Below are positions 55,426 to 64,000 of a stretch of 64,000 nucleotides of DNA, piece by piece. The stretch spans positions 124,001-188,000 of the forward strand of contig NZ_LZRP01000005.1 of the NCBI RefSeq assembly GCF_001678665.1. Direction: 5' to 3'. Under the pieces are notes generated by a model. It was not told where the DNA came from, did no database searches, and saw only the letters and a program-made list of their open reading frames with translations. This DNA is from Erythrobacter sp. QSSC1-22B (GTDB lineage Bacteria > Pseudomonadota > Alphaproteobacteria > Sphingomonadales > Sphingomonadaceae). Made by a program: the position numbers and the translations under genes. The first letter of the stretch is position 1. Each line of letters begins with the position of its first letter.

Positions 55426-58400
55426 ATGAAATTCACTGTCGCATCCGTCCTCGCCTCGCTGTTCATCGCGCAGGCTGCCGCCGCGCAATCCGCCGCGCCT
55501 CCGCCATCGCCCAATCCGGTCGAGGAGCAGGAAGTCGATGCCTCGCAGGCCGACGAGGCGCTGCCCGACGAAGGCACCGGCGAGGCGGTCGAGGCCGCTC
55601 CGGCGGTGGCCCAGCCGGTCACCGATGTGGCAGAGGCGTCGTGGGATATTACCGCACCGCGCGGTGCGACACTGCGCGAAGTGCCGATCCGCACCGACGA
55701 AGGCACCTGGATGGATGTCGATGTGTCGCCCGACGGGGGCACGCTGGCCTTCTCGCTGCTGGGCGACATCTATACCATGCCGATCGCAGGCGGCACGCCG
55801 ACGCGCATCGCCGATGGTCTCGCCTGGGAAATTCAGCCGCGCTTTTCGCCCGACGGGCAGCGGATTGCCTTCACCTCCGACCGCGGCGGAGCTGACAACA
55901 TCTGGGTCATGAACGCGAATGGTTCGGACAAGCGCCAGATCACCAAGGAAGACTTCCGCCTGCTCAACCAGCCGACCTGGAGCCCCGACGGGCGTTATAT
56001 CGCGGCCAAGAAGCACTTCACCACCCAGCGGTCTGCCGGGACGGGCGAAATCTGGATCTATCACGTCTCCGGCGGCGGCGGCGTCGCGCTGGTCGAGCGG
56101 GCGAATGAAACTGCGCAGAAGGAACTTGGCGAACCGGTTTACTCCGCCGATGGCGCATCGATCTTCTACACCCGCAACGTGTCGCCCGGGGCAGTGTTCG
56201 AATATGCTCAGGATTCCACCCAGAGCCTGTTCGAGATCGAACGGTTCGATATCGCCACCGGTGAAGTGACCACTGCGGTGTCGGGTTATGGTGGCGCGGT
56301 GCGGCCCCAGCCTTCACCCGATGGCAAATACCTCTCCTTTGTCCGGCGCGACAAGGATCAGTCGCAATTGTGGATCAAGGATCTGGCGACCGGCCTCGAA
56401 CGGATGATCTACGATTCGCTCGATCTCGACATGCAGGAGACCTGGGCGGTTTACGGCGTCTATCCGCTGATGGACTGGACCCCGGACAGCCGCGAGATTG
56501 TGTTCTGGGCGGGCGGCAAGCTCAACCGGATCGGTATGGATGGCGGCGCAGCGCGCGTGATCCCCTTCCAGGTCGACGACACGCGCAGCGTGGCCGATGC
56601 TCCGCATCCGGTGATCCCGGTCGCACCCGACAGTTTCGAGAGCAAGATTCCGAAATTCGCCAGCCTCTCGCCCGATGGACGTCGGATCGTCTTCGAGAGT
56701 CTTGGCCAGCTTTATGTCCAGAACGCCGCCGGCGGCACCGCGCAGCGGCTGACCGGTTCTGGCGATGCGCTCGAGCTGTGGCCGGCTTGGTCGCGCGACG
56801 GCGCGCGGATTGCATTCGTGCGCTGGACCGACGAGGGCCTGGGCGAACTGGTGGTCGCAGACGCCAACGGACGCAACGCGCGCACCGTCACCACCATGCC
56901 GGGGCATTATGCGGTCCCGCAATTCTCGCCCGATGGTCGCTCGTTGGTGTTCGAGAAGCGCGCCGGCGGCTATCTGACTTCGCCCGAATATTCGGAGAAC
57001 GCCGGGGTCTACACCGTGCCGGTTTCGGGCGGCGCGCCCAAGCTGGTCTCGCGCGGCAACCGCGTGCCGCAATTCGGCGCCGACAACGACCGCATCTTCA
57101 TGCTCGGCAATTCGGAGGGCAAGCTGCAATTGCTTTCGGCCGATCTCAACGGCGAGGCGGTCCGGGTGCATGCGGAAGGCGAACTGGCCAATGATTACCG
57201 CGTTGCGCCGGATGGCGAATATGTCGCCTTCCGTCAGAATTACGAGGTTTTCGCCATGCCGCTGCTGCCAGGTGGCCAGGCGGTTACCGTCGGCGAAAAG
57301 GCCAGTTCCCTGCCCGTTGTCCGCGCGAGCGAGGGCGGTGCGAGCTATATCGGCTGGGCGAACAATGGCGATACGCTCTACTGGTCGATGGGGCCGACGC
57401 TCTATCGTGCGAGCACGGCGGCGATGTTCCGCACCGCGCCCGCGGGCGAAGATGCACCCGCATTCTCGCAGCCCCAGACCGGCATCTCGCTCATTCGTAC
57501 CGTGCGGGCCGACAAGCCGACCGGGACCTATGCGCTGACCAATGCCCGGATCCTCACCATGGCCGACGACGGAGCGGGAGCGATCGAAAACGGCACCGTG
57601 GTTATCCGCGGCGACCGGATCGTCGCGGTCGGCCCATCTGCCAGCACGCAGGTGCCTGAGGGCGCCACGGTAATCGACGCGAGCGGCAAGACCATCATGC
57701 CCGGCCTCGTCGATGCGCATGCCCACGGGCCGCAAGGGACCGGCGACCTGGTGCCGCAGCAGAACTGGTCGGCAGTCCAGGAACTGGCAATGGGCGTAAC
57801 CACGCTCCACGATCCTTCTTCCAGCGCCAGTTCGATCTTCGCGGCCGCAGAGCGTCAGCGGGCCGGCACATTGCTGGCGCCGCGCATCTTCTCGACCGGC
57901 GAGATCATTTATGGGGCCAAGGCGCCGAGCGTCTATGCGCGGATCGACAGCTATGATGATGCGCTCGCGCATGTCCGCCGGATCAAGGCGCAGGGCGGCA
58001 TTTCGGTCAAGAATTACAACCAGCCCCGCCGCGAACAGCGTCAGCAGGTGGTAGCGGCTGCACGGGCGGAGAACATGCTGGTGGTCGCCGAGGGCGGATC
58101 ATTGTTCGGGATGGACATCAACCTGATCGCTGACGGGAATTCCACGCTCGAACACAACATTCCTGTCGATGTGATCTACGAGGATGTGCTGCAGTTATTC
58201 GGCCAGAGCCAGACCAACTACACGCCGACGCTGACTGTCACCTACGGCGGCCTCGCGGGCGATCCCTACTGGCGGCAGTCCACCGATGTGTTCGACAACC
58301 CCTTGTTGGTGCACACTCCGCCGCGGATGTTGCTGGCGCAAACCGCACGTCGCACCAAGGCGCCCGAATGGGCCTATGTCGATGACAATTCGGCGCGCGA

Positions 58401-58758
58401 GGCGAAGAAGCTAGCCGAACGCGGGGTCAAGGTCAGCATCGGCGCGCATGGCCAGCAGGCCGGGGTCGCGGCGCATTGGGAGCTGTGGAGCTTTGTGCGT
58501 GGCGGGATGAGCCCGGTTCAGGCGCTGCGCGCCGGGACGATTGAATCCGCGCGTTCGCTGGGAATGGACCGCGATATCGGCAGCATCGAGCCGGGCAAGC
58601 TGGCCGATCTCGTGATCCTGACGGCCGATCCGGCTCAGGATATCCGCAATTCCGACGATATCGAACGGGTGATGCTCGGAGGTCGGCTTTACGATGCGCG
58701 GACCATGAACGAGGTCGGGACGGGCGATGCCCGCCGTCTGCCGCACTGGTGGGAATGA
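55426..58758 (+). CDS. Secreted TolB-propeller/amidohydrolase two-domain protein
   Basis: An 1110-residue protein with a signal peptide (LFIAQAAAAQ), an acidic linker, a long TolB/PD40 beta-propeller (repeated FSPDGQRIAFTSDR, WSPDGRYIA, LSPDGRRIVFES and WSRDGARIAFVRW) to about residue 690, then a complete amidohydrolase domain. The latter has the metal-binding DAHAHG at about 763-768, LEHNIP and the closing GSIEPGKLADLVIL. This is a known family in sphingomonads and related groups, likely a periplasmic hydrolase of peptide or cyclic amide substrates. Substrate is unknown. It is a single gene between motB and a convergent chemoreceptor. Confidence 0.9.
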   Translation: MKFTVASVLASLFIAQAAAAQSAAPPPSPNPVEEQEVDASQADEALPDEGTGEAVEAAPAVAQPVTDVAEASWDITAPRGATLREVPIRTDEGTWMDVDVSPDGGTLAFSLLGDIYTMPIAGGTPTRIADGLAWEIQPRFSPDGQRIAFTSDRGGADNIWVMNANGSDKRQITKEDFRLLNQPTWSPDGRYIAAKKHFTTQRSAGTGEIWIYHVSGGGGVALVERANETAQKELGEPVYSADGASIFYTRNVSPGAVFEYAQDSTQSLFEIERFDIATGEVTTAVSGYGGAVRPQPSPDGKYLSFVRRDKDQSQLWIKDLATGLERMIYDSLDLDMQETWAVYGVYPLMDWTPDSREIVFWAGGKLNRIGMDGGAARVIPFQVDDTRSVADAPHPVIPVAPDSFESKIPKFASLSPDGRRIVFESLGQLYVQNAAGGTAQRLTGSGDALELWPAWSRDGARIAFVRWTDEGLGELVVADANGRNARTVTTMPGHYAVPQFSPDGRSLVFEKRAGGYLTSPEYSENAGVYTVPVSGGAPKLVSRGNRVPQFGADNDRIFMLGNSEGKLQLLSADLNGEAVRVHAEGELANDYRVAPDGEYVAFRQNYEVFAMPLLPGGQAVTVGEKASSLPVVRASEGGASYIGWANNGDTLYWSMGPTLYRASTAAMFRTAPAGEDAPAFSQPQTGISLIRTVRADKPTGTYALTNARILTMADDGAGAIENGTVVIRGDRIVAVGPSASTQVPEGATVIDASGKTIMPGLVDAHAHGPQGTGDLVPQQNWSAVQELAMGVTTLHDPSSSASSIFAAAERQRAGTLLAPRIFSTGEIIYGAKAPSVYARIDSYDDALAHVRRIKAQGGISVKNYNQPRREQRQQVVAAARAENMLVVAEGGSLFGMDINLIADGNSTLEHNIPVDVIYEDVLQLFGQSQTNYTPTLTVTYGGLAGDPYWRQSTDVFDNPLLVHTPPRMLLAQTARRTKAPEWAYVDDNSAREAKKLAERGVKVSIGAHGQQAGVAAHWELWSFVRGGMSPVQALRAGTIESARSLGMDRDIGSIEPGKLADLVILTADPAQDIRNSDDIERVMLGGRLYDARTMNEVGTGDARRLPHWWE

Positions 58759-58782
58759 ACGCTTGAGCGCTGCGGGCGGAAG

Positions 58783-60651
58783 TCAGGCTTCCGCCCGTAC
58801 CTTCGCGAGGAACGAGCCGACCTGCTGCCGAAGAGCGCTGGCCTGGCCCTCCAGCTCGGTCGATGAGTTGAGCACCTGGCTGGCCGCCGCTCCGGTGACG
58901 AGGCTGCTTTCACGTACCTGGTCGATATTCGAAGATACCTCTCCGGACGCTTGCGCGGCAAGATCGATGCTCCGCGCCAGATCCTGGCCCGCGACCGATT
59001 GCTGATCGACCGCACTGGCGATCGAGACTGCGGTCGTTTCGAGCTGTTTGATGTGCTCGCCGATCGAGCGCAGCGCGTTGACGCTGGCACCGGTCGAGTT
59101 CTGCATTGTGCGGATCTGCTCGGCAACTTCCTCGGTCGCGCGGCTGGTCTGGTTGGCCAGTTCCTTGACCTCGCTCGCCACCACCGCGAAGCCGCGACCC
59201 GCCTCGCCGCCGCGTGCCGCCTCGATCGAGGCGTTGAGCGCGAGTAGATTGGTCCGCTTGGCGATCGACTGGATCAGTTCGACGATCTTGCCGACCTGAT
59301 CGGCCGATGCGGAGAGCGCGGAAATCGTTTCATCGGCGTCACCAGCGGCCTCGGTGGCCTTGCGGGCGAGCGAAGCCGAACTGGCAGCCTGACGGCTGAT
59401 TTCGCCGATCGACATCGCAAACTCGTCGGAGGCCGCCGCCGCGGCGGTCACCCCGGCGCTGGCCTGCTCCATGGATTTTGCCACCTGAGTGCTCTGGTGG
59501 CTCGACTGGTCGGCGACGCTGGCCATCGAACCGGCGGTTGCCTGCAATTGCGTGGCCGCAGCGGCGACGCTGCCGACCACATTGCCCACGGTGGTTTCGA
59601 AATTCTGCGCCAGTTCGAGGAGAGTGCGTTCCTTTTGCAGGCGGACATCTTCCCGCTCCTGCTCCAGGGCGGCGCGTTCTTCCAGTTCGCGCTCGGCGCG
59701 TACCGCCTTCTCGGAAATGAGCTTTTCGAAACGCCAGGCAACCCGCAGGAAGATGTGCATGGCGTTGGCCAGTCCCCCGATCTCATCCTTCCGATCACGC
59801 CCGGGAATGGAAATGGCCTTGTCGCCGCTGGCCAGCTTTTCGGCGGCTGAGGTCAGTTCGACGAGAATATCCGAGAGATCCCGCGTCAGATATCGCGAGC
59901 TGAAAAAGATCACCCCGACCATCAGTACGCTGATCAGACCCAGAACCGCGAAGATCCAGACGATTGCCTGCGCCGAGCTGTCATCGATGGCCTGACCCTG
60001 ATCGGCCAGCTGTCCACCGATGGCTTCGGCCTGTTCGGCAAAGCTGACGCCGCTCAGGAAAATGGCGTCGGCGATGGTCTGGGTGCGTTCGCCCGAGCCG
60101 TATCGCGCATAGGACGATCTCAGTGCCTGCAGCTCTCGATCATACCCCTCCAGTTGCTCGCTCAGATAGTCGATGTCAGAGATTGCATCCGGAGAGTACT
60201 CGGCGGCAGTCTCGCGGATTGTGTCTACGCGGCCGTCGGTGGCATTCAGCGCTTCACGTGCGGTCACGAGATCCGCGGGGTCACCGGTAATGGCGTAGCG
60301 CTGGCTGTGGAGGCGCGCTTGCTCGATATTTTTGGTCAGATTGGCCGCAGCGACCTGGGTTTCCGATACTGCCAGCCGGGCGTCCCGCATATCGAGCGCG
60401 ATCAGGCTTGCGATGGCCGTGGCGAACAAGATGACAAAGACCGCCGCCATATTCGCCGAGGACAAGACCCGTAGCTTGCCAGCAATGGACATGTTCTGAA
60501 AGAGCGCGCCGACCCCCTTGGGCGCGGCCTCGCTGTGCGCTGGCTCACCTTCCATAGTGTCGGGTCGAGCGGTATCGGTGCCGGCGACTGCTCGTTCGGA
60601 AATCTCGCCTTGGGCGACGAGCTCTTTCGACAAATCCTGTAGCGCACTCAT
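58783..60651 (-). CDS. Methyl-accepting chemotaxis protein
   Basis: A 622-residue chemoreceptor. It has a cytoplasmic 55-residue N-terminal tail, a transmembrane helix ([19 protein letters not shown]), a CHASE3-like periplasmic domain, a second helix near 240-260, HAMP, and a signalling domain with a normal tip ([27 protein letters not shown] core). The ATG overlaps the GGDEF-EAL stop, so it belongs to the leftward signalling unit. The ligand is unknown. Confidence 0.93.
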   Translation of the reverse strand: MSALQDLSKELVAQGEISERAVAGTDTARPDTMEGEPAHSEAAPKGVGALFQNMSIAGKLRVLSSANMAAVFVILFATAIASLIALDMRDARLAVSETQVAAANLTKNIEQARLHSQRYAITGDPADLVTAREALNATDGRVDTIRETAAEYSPDAISDIDYLSEQLEGYDRELQALRSSYARYGSGERTQTIADAIFLSGVSFAEQAEAIGGQLADQGQAIDDSSAQAIVWIFAVLGLISVLMVGVIFFSSRYLTRDLSDILVELTSAAEKLASGDKAISIPGRDRKDEIGGLANAMHIFLRVAWRFEKLISEKAVRAERELEERAALEQEREDVRLQKERTLLELAQNFETTVGNVVGSVAAAATQLQATAGSMASVADQSSHQSTQVAKSMEQASAGVTAAAAASDEFAMSIGEISRQAASSASLARKATEAAGDADETISALSASADQVGKIVELIQSIAKRTNLLALNASIEAARGGEAGRGFAVVASEVKELANQTSRATEEVAEQIRTMQNSTGASVNALRSIGEHIKQLETTAVSIASAVDQQSVAGQDLARSIDLAAQASGEVSSNIDQVRESSLVTGAAASQVLNSSTELEGQASALRQQVGSFLAKVRAEA

Positions 60652-62186
60652 GCTATCTTGCCTTCCATGTTCTCTACCGCTGCCGTTACAGTCGTGGCAG
60701 CGATATCGATCGGTCTGTCGAGATATTGCGGGATTTCGCCGGCGGGCATTGCCCTGAAATAGAGCCAGCCCTGGATCTGGTCGCAGCCCGCAGCGCGAAC
60801 CATCTGTGCTTGTTCCTCGGTCTCCACGCCTTCGGCGGTGACCCTCATTTTCATGGCGCGCGCTACTGTGATGCTCGAAAGCATCATGGCCCGACTGCCG
60901 TCGTCCTGACCTGCCTGCGACACCAGGCTGCGGTCGATCTTGAGCTTTTCGAAGCGGAACTGGCGCAGGAAGCCGATCGACGCGTATCCGGTCCCGAAAT
61001 CGTCGAGGACGATGCTGACGCCGAAATTGCGGATAACCGAGAGGCTGCGCTCGGCCACAACCGGGTCGAGCACCAGGCAGGTCTCGGTGATTTCAAGCTC
61101 GAGCCTTTCGGGAGCGAAACCGGTCTCCTCGAGAATATGGCCGAGCTGGATCGGGAATTCGGGATTGCGCAACTGCGCGGCAGAGAGATTCACCGAGAGC
61201 GTGATACCGTTCCACTCGAGTGCATCGAGGCAGGCGCGGCGCAGGACGAATAGGCCGATCGGATTGATGAGGCCCGATTCTTCTGCGGCCGGAATGAATG
61301 TCTCGGGGGCGGTGAATGTCCCGTCCTGGCGCGGCCAGCGGATCAGCGCCTCAACCGCAACAACCTTGCTCGAATTGCAATCGATCAGCGGCTGATAATG
61401 GAGCGTGAATTCGCCATTCGCGAGCGCGGAACGCAATTCCTCGTCCATTTCGCGCGTTTTCTCACGGCTGGCGTCGAATTCGGGGCTGAACCAGGTGCAC
61501 CGCGCTTTCCCACCGCGTTTCGAGGCATACATGGCCACGTCCGCCTGACGGAGCAGTTCGGGGGAACCGAGCCGGTGCGCATCTGTCGTTCTGGCAAGAC
61601 CAATGCTGGCGCCGAGCGTCAGGCGGCGTTCGTCCACTCGGACGGGCTTGGCGAGCCGCTCGACGATCCTGCGACACAGTCCTTCGAGCAGCGTCGCAGC
61701 GACGGGCCCGGATTTGAGGACGGCGAATTCGTCACCCCCCAGCCGGTAGATCCGCGCCTCTCCCTGGCAAATCCCGGAGATAATGTCGGCCAATACGCGG
61801 ATGGTGCGATCGCCGATTGCATGTCCGTAGTGATCATTGACGAGCATGAACCCATCGAGATCGAGCAGCGCGACGGCCAGTTCCTGCTCGTGGCGGGAAA
61901 TCCGGGCGTAGTCGAGATGCAGGGCCCCGCGATTGGGCAAGCCCGTCAAGGCATCGGTGAGGCTGGTTACTTCGAGGCGGCGGGAATGCCGAAGCCCGTA
62001 CCACAGCAGAGCGGCGACCACGGCAGCATAGGCAGCGACCGCGATAGCAACGAATTGGGGCGGAGAAACCAGCATGCCCGAGCGGTTCGCGACATAGGCC
62101 AGCAGGAGGAGAGCGAACACGGAAGACAGGATCGCGAGCGGGGCAAGAACCATGACCTGCGGAGAGAACCCTCCCTTGCCCGTCAT
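60648..62186 (-). CDS. Membrane GGDEF-EAL cyclic-di-GMP protein
   Basis: A protein of about 512 residues with two N-terminal transmembrane helices, a GGDEF domain (intact RLGGDEF, no RxxD inhibitory site just before it) and an EAL domain with [22 protein letters not shown] and AEGVETEEQ, which are the residues needed for phosphodiesterase activity. Both activities are possible. It probably adjusts cyclic-di-GMP and so motility. The ATG at 62186 is chosen; a GTG at 62195 and a TTG at 62207 are alternatives. It overlaps the chemoreceptor gene downstream. Confidence 0.9.
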   Translation of the reverse strand: MTGKGGFSPQVMVLAPLAILSSVFALLLLAYVANRSGMLVSPPQFVAIAVAAYAAVVAALLWYGLRHSRRLEVTSLTDALTGLPNRGALHLDYARISRHEQELAVALLDLDGFMLVNDHYGHAIGDRTIRVLADIISGICQGEARIYRLGGDEFAVLKSGPVAATLLEGLCRRIVERLAKPVRVDERRLTLGASIGLARTTDAHRLGSPELLRQADVAMYASKRGGKARCTWFSPEFDASREKTREMDEELRSALANGEFTLHYQPLIDCNSSKVVAVEALIRWPRQDGTFTAPETFIPAAEESGLINPIGLFVLRRACLDALEWNGITLSVNLSAAQLRNPEFPIQLGHILEETGFAPERLELEITETCLVLDPVVAERSLSVIRNFGVSIVLDDFGTGYASIGFLRQFRFEKLKIDRSLVSQAGQDDGSRAMMLSSITVARAMKMRVTAEGVETEEQAQMVRAAGCDQIQGWLYFRAMPAGEIPQYLDRPIDIAATTVTAAVENMEGKIA

Positions 62187-62323
62187 ATGTGTCACACTAG
62201 CCCCCAACAGAAGTCGAACCGACGCTGCCGGATTGGTTCTAGGCGGTCAGGTGCTAAGAATGGGTAAAGCGCAGGTTTACCTTCTTTACGAAACGACATC
62301 GTGAGATCGAACCGCTCGTGCGG

Positions 62324-63193
62324 TCAGCCGGCAAGCGCCGGCTCGACCGATCTCTCCCGAACGGCCCGCTGGCTGGCTCCGACCGGGTGGTAGAGCGTGG
62401 CCCCGCAAGGGGCGGGAACGAAGAAGCCGGTCTGCCCGATCACGGTTTCGCCCGCTCCCAGCATCAGCCAGCCATCCGCCGCAGTTGCCTGCGACAGGCG
62501 TTCGAAGACGGAACGACGGGTCGGCGGATCGAAATAGAGCAACACGTTGCGGCACAGCACGAGGTCGAAATTGCCCGGATGCGGCGGCGCATCGAGGACG
62601 CTGGCCTGCTTGAACCGCGCCATCGCGCGGATCGTGTCGTTGGCCTGCCAGCCCTCCGGGGTTTCGCTGAAGAATTGCAGCATCTGCCCGATGCTGATCC
62701 CACGCTGGATCTCGAATTGGGAATAGAGCCCTGAATTGGCGACAGCGAGCGCCTTGGTGGAAATATCGGTTCCGAGGATCTCGATGTTCCAGCCGGCCCA
62801 GCGCTGAGGTTGCCCGGCGAACAGCATGGCAAGCGACAGCACTTCCTGTCCGGTCGAACAACCCGCCGACCAGATGCGAATCCGCTTACTCGAAGCGCGC
62901 TTGCTGGCGATATCGGGCAGGACGGTGTCGGCCAGGATCGAAAAATAGGCATGGTCGCGGAAGAAGTAGGTTTCGTTGTTGAGCAGCGCTTCGACCACCT
63001 GGGTCGCAAGCTCGGCCTGGTCTCCATCGCCGAGTATGCAGACCAGCTGGTCGAGATTGGAGATGCCGCGTTCGCGAAACAGTCCGGCCAACGCCGATGA
63101 GACCCGCCACAAACGGTTGTCTGTCAGTTGCTGGCCAGTCCGCGCACAAAGAAGGTCGGCGACGATACGATGGGACGCGTCGTTCAGGGCCAC
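62324..63193 (-). CDS. cheR: Chemotaxis methyltransferase CheR
   Basis: A 289-residue SAM-dependent methyltransferase that methylates chemoreceptor glutamates. The SAM-binding loop IWSAGCSTGQEVLSLAM, NETYFFRDHAYF and LVLCRNVLLYFDPPTRR are diagnostic. The GTG at 63193 overlaps the cheB stop by ten bases; the longer open frame upstream lies inside cheB. It acts opposite to CheB. Confidence 0.95.
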   Translation of the reverse strand: MALNDASHRIVADLLCARTGQQLTDNRLWRVSSALAGLFRERGISNLDQLVCILGDGDQAELATQVVEALLNNETYFFRDHAYFSILADTVLPDIASKRASSKRIRIWSAGCSTGQEVLSLAMLFAGQPQRWAGWNIEILGTDISTKALAVANSGLYSQFEIQRGISIGQMLQFFSETPEGWQANDTIRAMARFKQASVLDAPPHPGNFDLVLCRNVLLYFDPPTRRSVFERLSQATAADGWLMLGAGETVIGQTGFFVPAPCGATLYHPVGASQRAVRERSVEPALAG

Positions 63194-64000
63194 GCCGACG
63201 TCCCGTTGGCCACCAGACCCGCCGCTGAGACAACGGCGTCGGCCAGCTGTTCGGGCGGCAGAACCGCAGTGGCGATCCCGCTTTCGGTTACGCCGCGCGG
63301 CATGCCCCACACGGCGCAGCTTGCCTCGTCCTGCGCGAACACGGCACCGCCGGCCCGCGCAACCGCGCCTGCCCCCTCGGTACCATCGCGGCCCATTCCC
63401 GAAAGCAGGACCGCCGCGACATGACCGTCGAAGCATTCGGCCAGGCTTTCGAACATCGGATCGACCGACGGCATGCAGCCGCTCGTGGCGCGATAGCGTG
63501 CCAGACCGGTTACCACACCGGTGTCCGATATCATGCCAGGGTGAGCCCGGCGGACCACCATATGCCCGTAGCCCGGCGCGATCACGATGCCTCCGCGCTC
63601 GATGCTGGTTCCTTCATCGGCGAGAACGGTTCGACGTCCGGCGGCAACTTCAACTTGGCGGGCAAACACCGGCATGAAGCTCTCGGGCAGGTGTTGGGTG
63701 ATGAGGATGGGAAGGTCGAAGTCACGCGGCAGCCGCCGCATGAACAGGTTGAGCGCGTGGATCCCGCCGGTCGACGCGCCGATTGCGACGACCCGAGGCA
63801 CTTTCGTGCGGCGGCGAAGGGGGAGGGCGGTTGCCGCGGGGGGCAAGTCGCCTTCGGTTAGCTGCGCCTGGCCGCCCAGAGCGCGAACCTTGGCAAGCAG
63901 CGCGTCGCGATATTCGTCGTTGAATCCGCCGGGGCGGGGCTTGAGCATGGTGTCGGCAGCGCCCATCGACAGTGCGGTAAGCGTGTGTTCCGCGCCGTCC
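63184..64000 (-). CDS. cheB: Chemotaxis methylesterase CheB (5' end outside window)
   Basis: The C-terminal part of a CheB. The end of a receiver domain (ALSMGAADTMLKP, with its conserved Lys) is visible at the window edge, so the frame is open to the right and the start is missing. The methylesterase domain has AIGASTGG with the catalytic Ser, QHLPESF with the catalytic His, and LSGMGRDG with the catalytic Asp. It removes methyl or amide groups from receptor glutamates. CheR follows with a ten-base overlap. Confidence 0.95.
   Translation of the reverse strand, partial: DGAEHTLTALSMGAADTMLKPRPGGFNDEYRDALLAKVRALGGQAQLTEGDLPPAATALPLRRRTKVPRVVAIGASTGGIHALNLFMRRLPRDFDLPILITQHLPESFMPVFARQVEVAAGRRTVLADEGTSIERGGIVIAPGYGHMVVRRAHPGMISDTGVVTGLARYRATSGCMPSVDPMFESLAECFDGHVAAVLLSGMGRDGTEGAGAVARAGGAVFAQDEASCAVWGMPRGVTESGIATAVLPPEQLADAVVSAAGLVANGTSAWP

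Overview
The window looks like chromosomal DNA of a GC-rich alphaproteobacterium of the Sphingomonadales, probably the Erythrobacteraceae. This rests on the gene content (TonB-dependent receptor, a LTA4-hydrolase-like M1 peptidase, a secreted TolB-propeller amidohydrolase) and on a flagellar set that has FliA, FlgM, FlgN, FliD, FliS and FliJ and shows no FlaF or FlbT. The taxonomic call is inference from content only.

Bases 1 to about 9634 are the right end of an integrated defence island. Read leftward, they carry a tyrosine integrase, a 1110-residue NERD-nuclease/NACHT ATPase with a long repeat-like C-terminus, and a Gabija-like pair (OLD-family ATPase/Toprim nuclease plus UvrD-type helicase). 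A small CxxC protein lies on the opposite strand between the two defence modules. The island ends at a 45-base 3' fragment of an initiator tRNA-Met gene, which is followed by the tRNA's own terminator. The island therefore appears to have integrated at the 3' end of that tRNA, and its other end lies left of the window.

Bases 9.9 to 23 kb are ordinary host genes: M1 peptidase lipoprotein, small membrane protein, carboxylesterase, YegD-like Hsp70, EamA exporter, TonB-dependent receptor, a methyl-accepting chemotaxis protein, an MFS permease and the flagellin gene with a strong terminator. Three gene-poor gaps occur (11.8, 13.3 and 15.1 kb).

Bases 23.6 to 55.3 kb form a nearly complete flagellar locus. 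A sigma-54 activator leads fliEFGHIJ. A sigma-54 promoter leads fliKLMNOPQR-flhB-fliD-fliS. A LuxR-type regulator with a degenerate receiver follows. Leftward units then carry a transglycosylase-flhA-fliA, flgM-flgN and an ExbB/ExbD-like channel pair with flgA. The rightward unit carries flgBCDEFGHIJKL-motAB. Three textbook sigma-54 promoters (TGGCAC-N5-TTGC/TTGA) are visible. CGGCA-N6-TGCCG palindromes near two of them are candidate enhancer sites for the activator. FlgD, FlgE and FlgJ are all short versions.

Bases 55.4 to 64 kb hold the TolB-amidohydrolase and a leftward chemotaxis/signalling group: cheB (cut by the window end), cheR, a GGDEF-EAL protein and a second chemoreceptor. CheA, CheW, CheY, FlhF and FlhG are not in the window.
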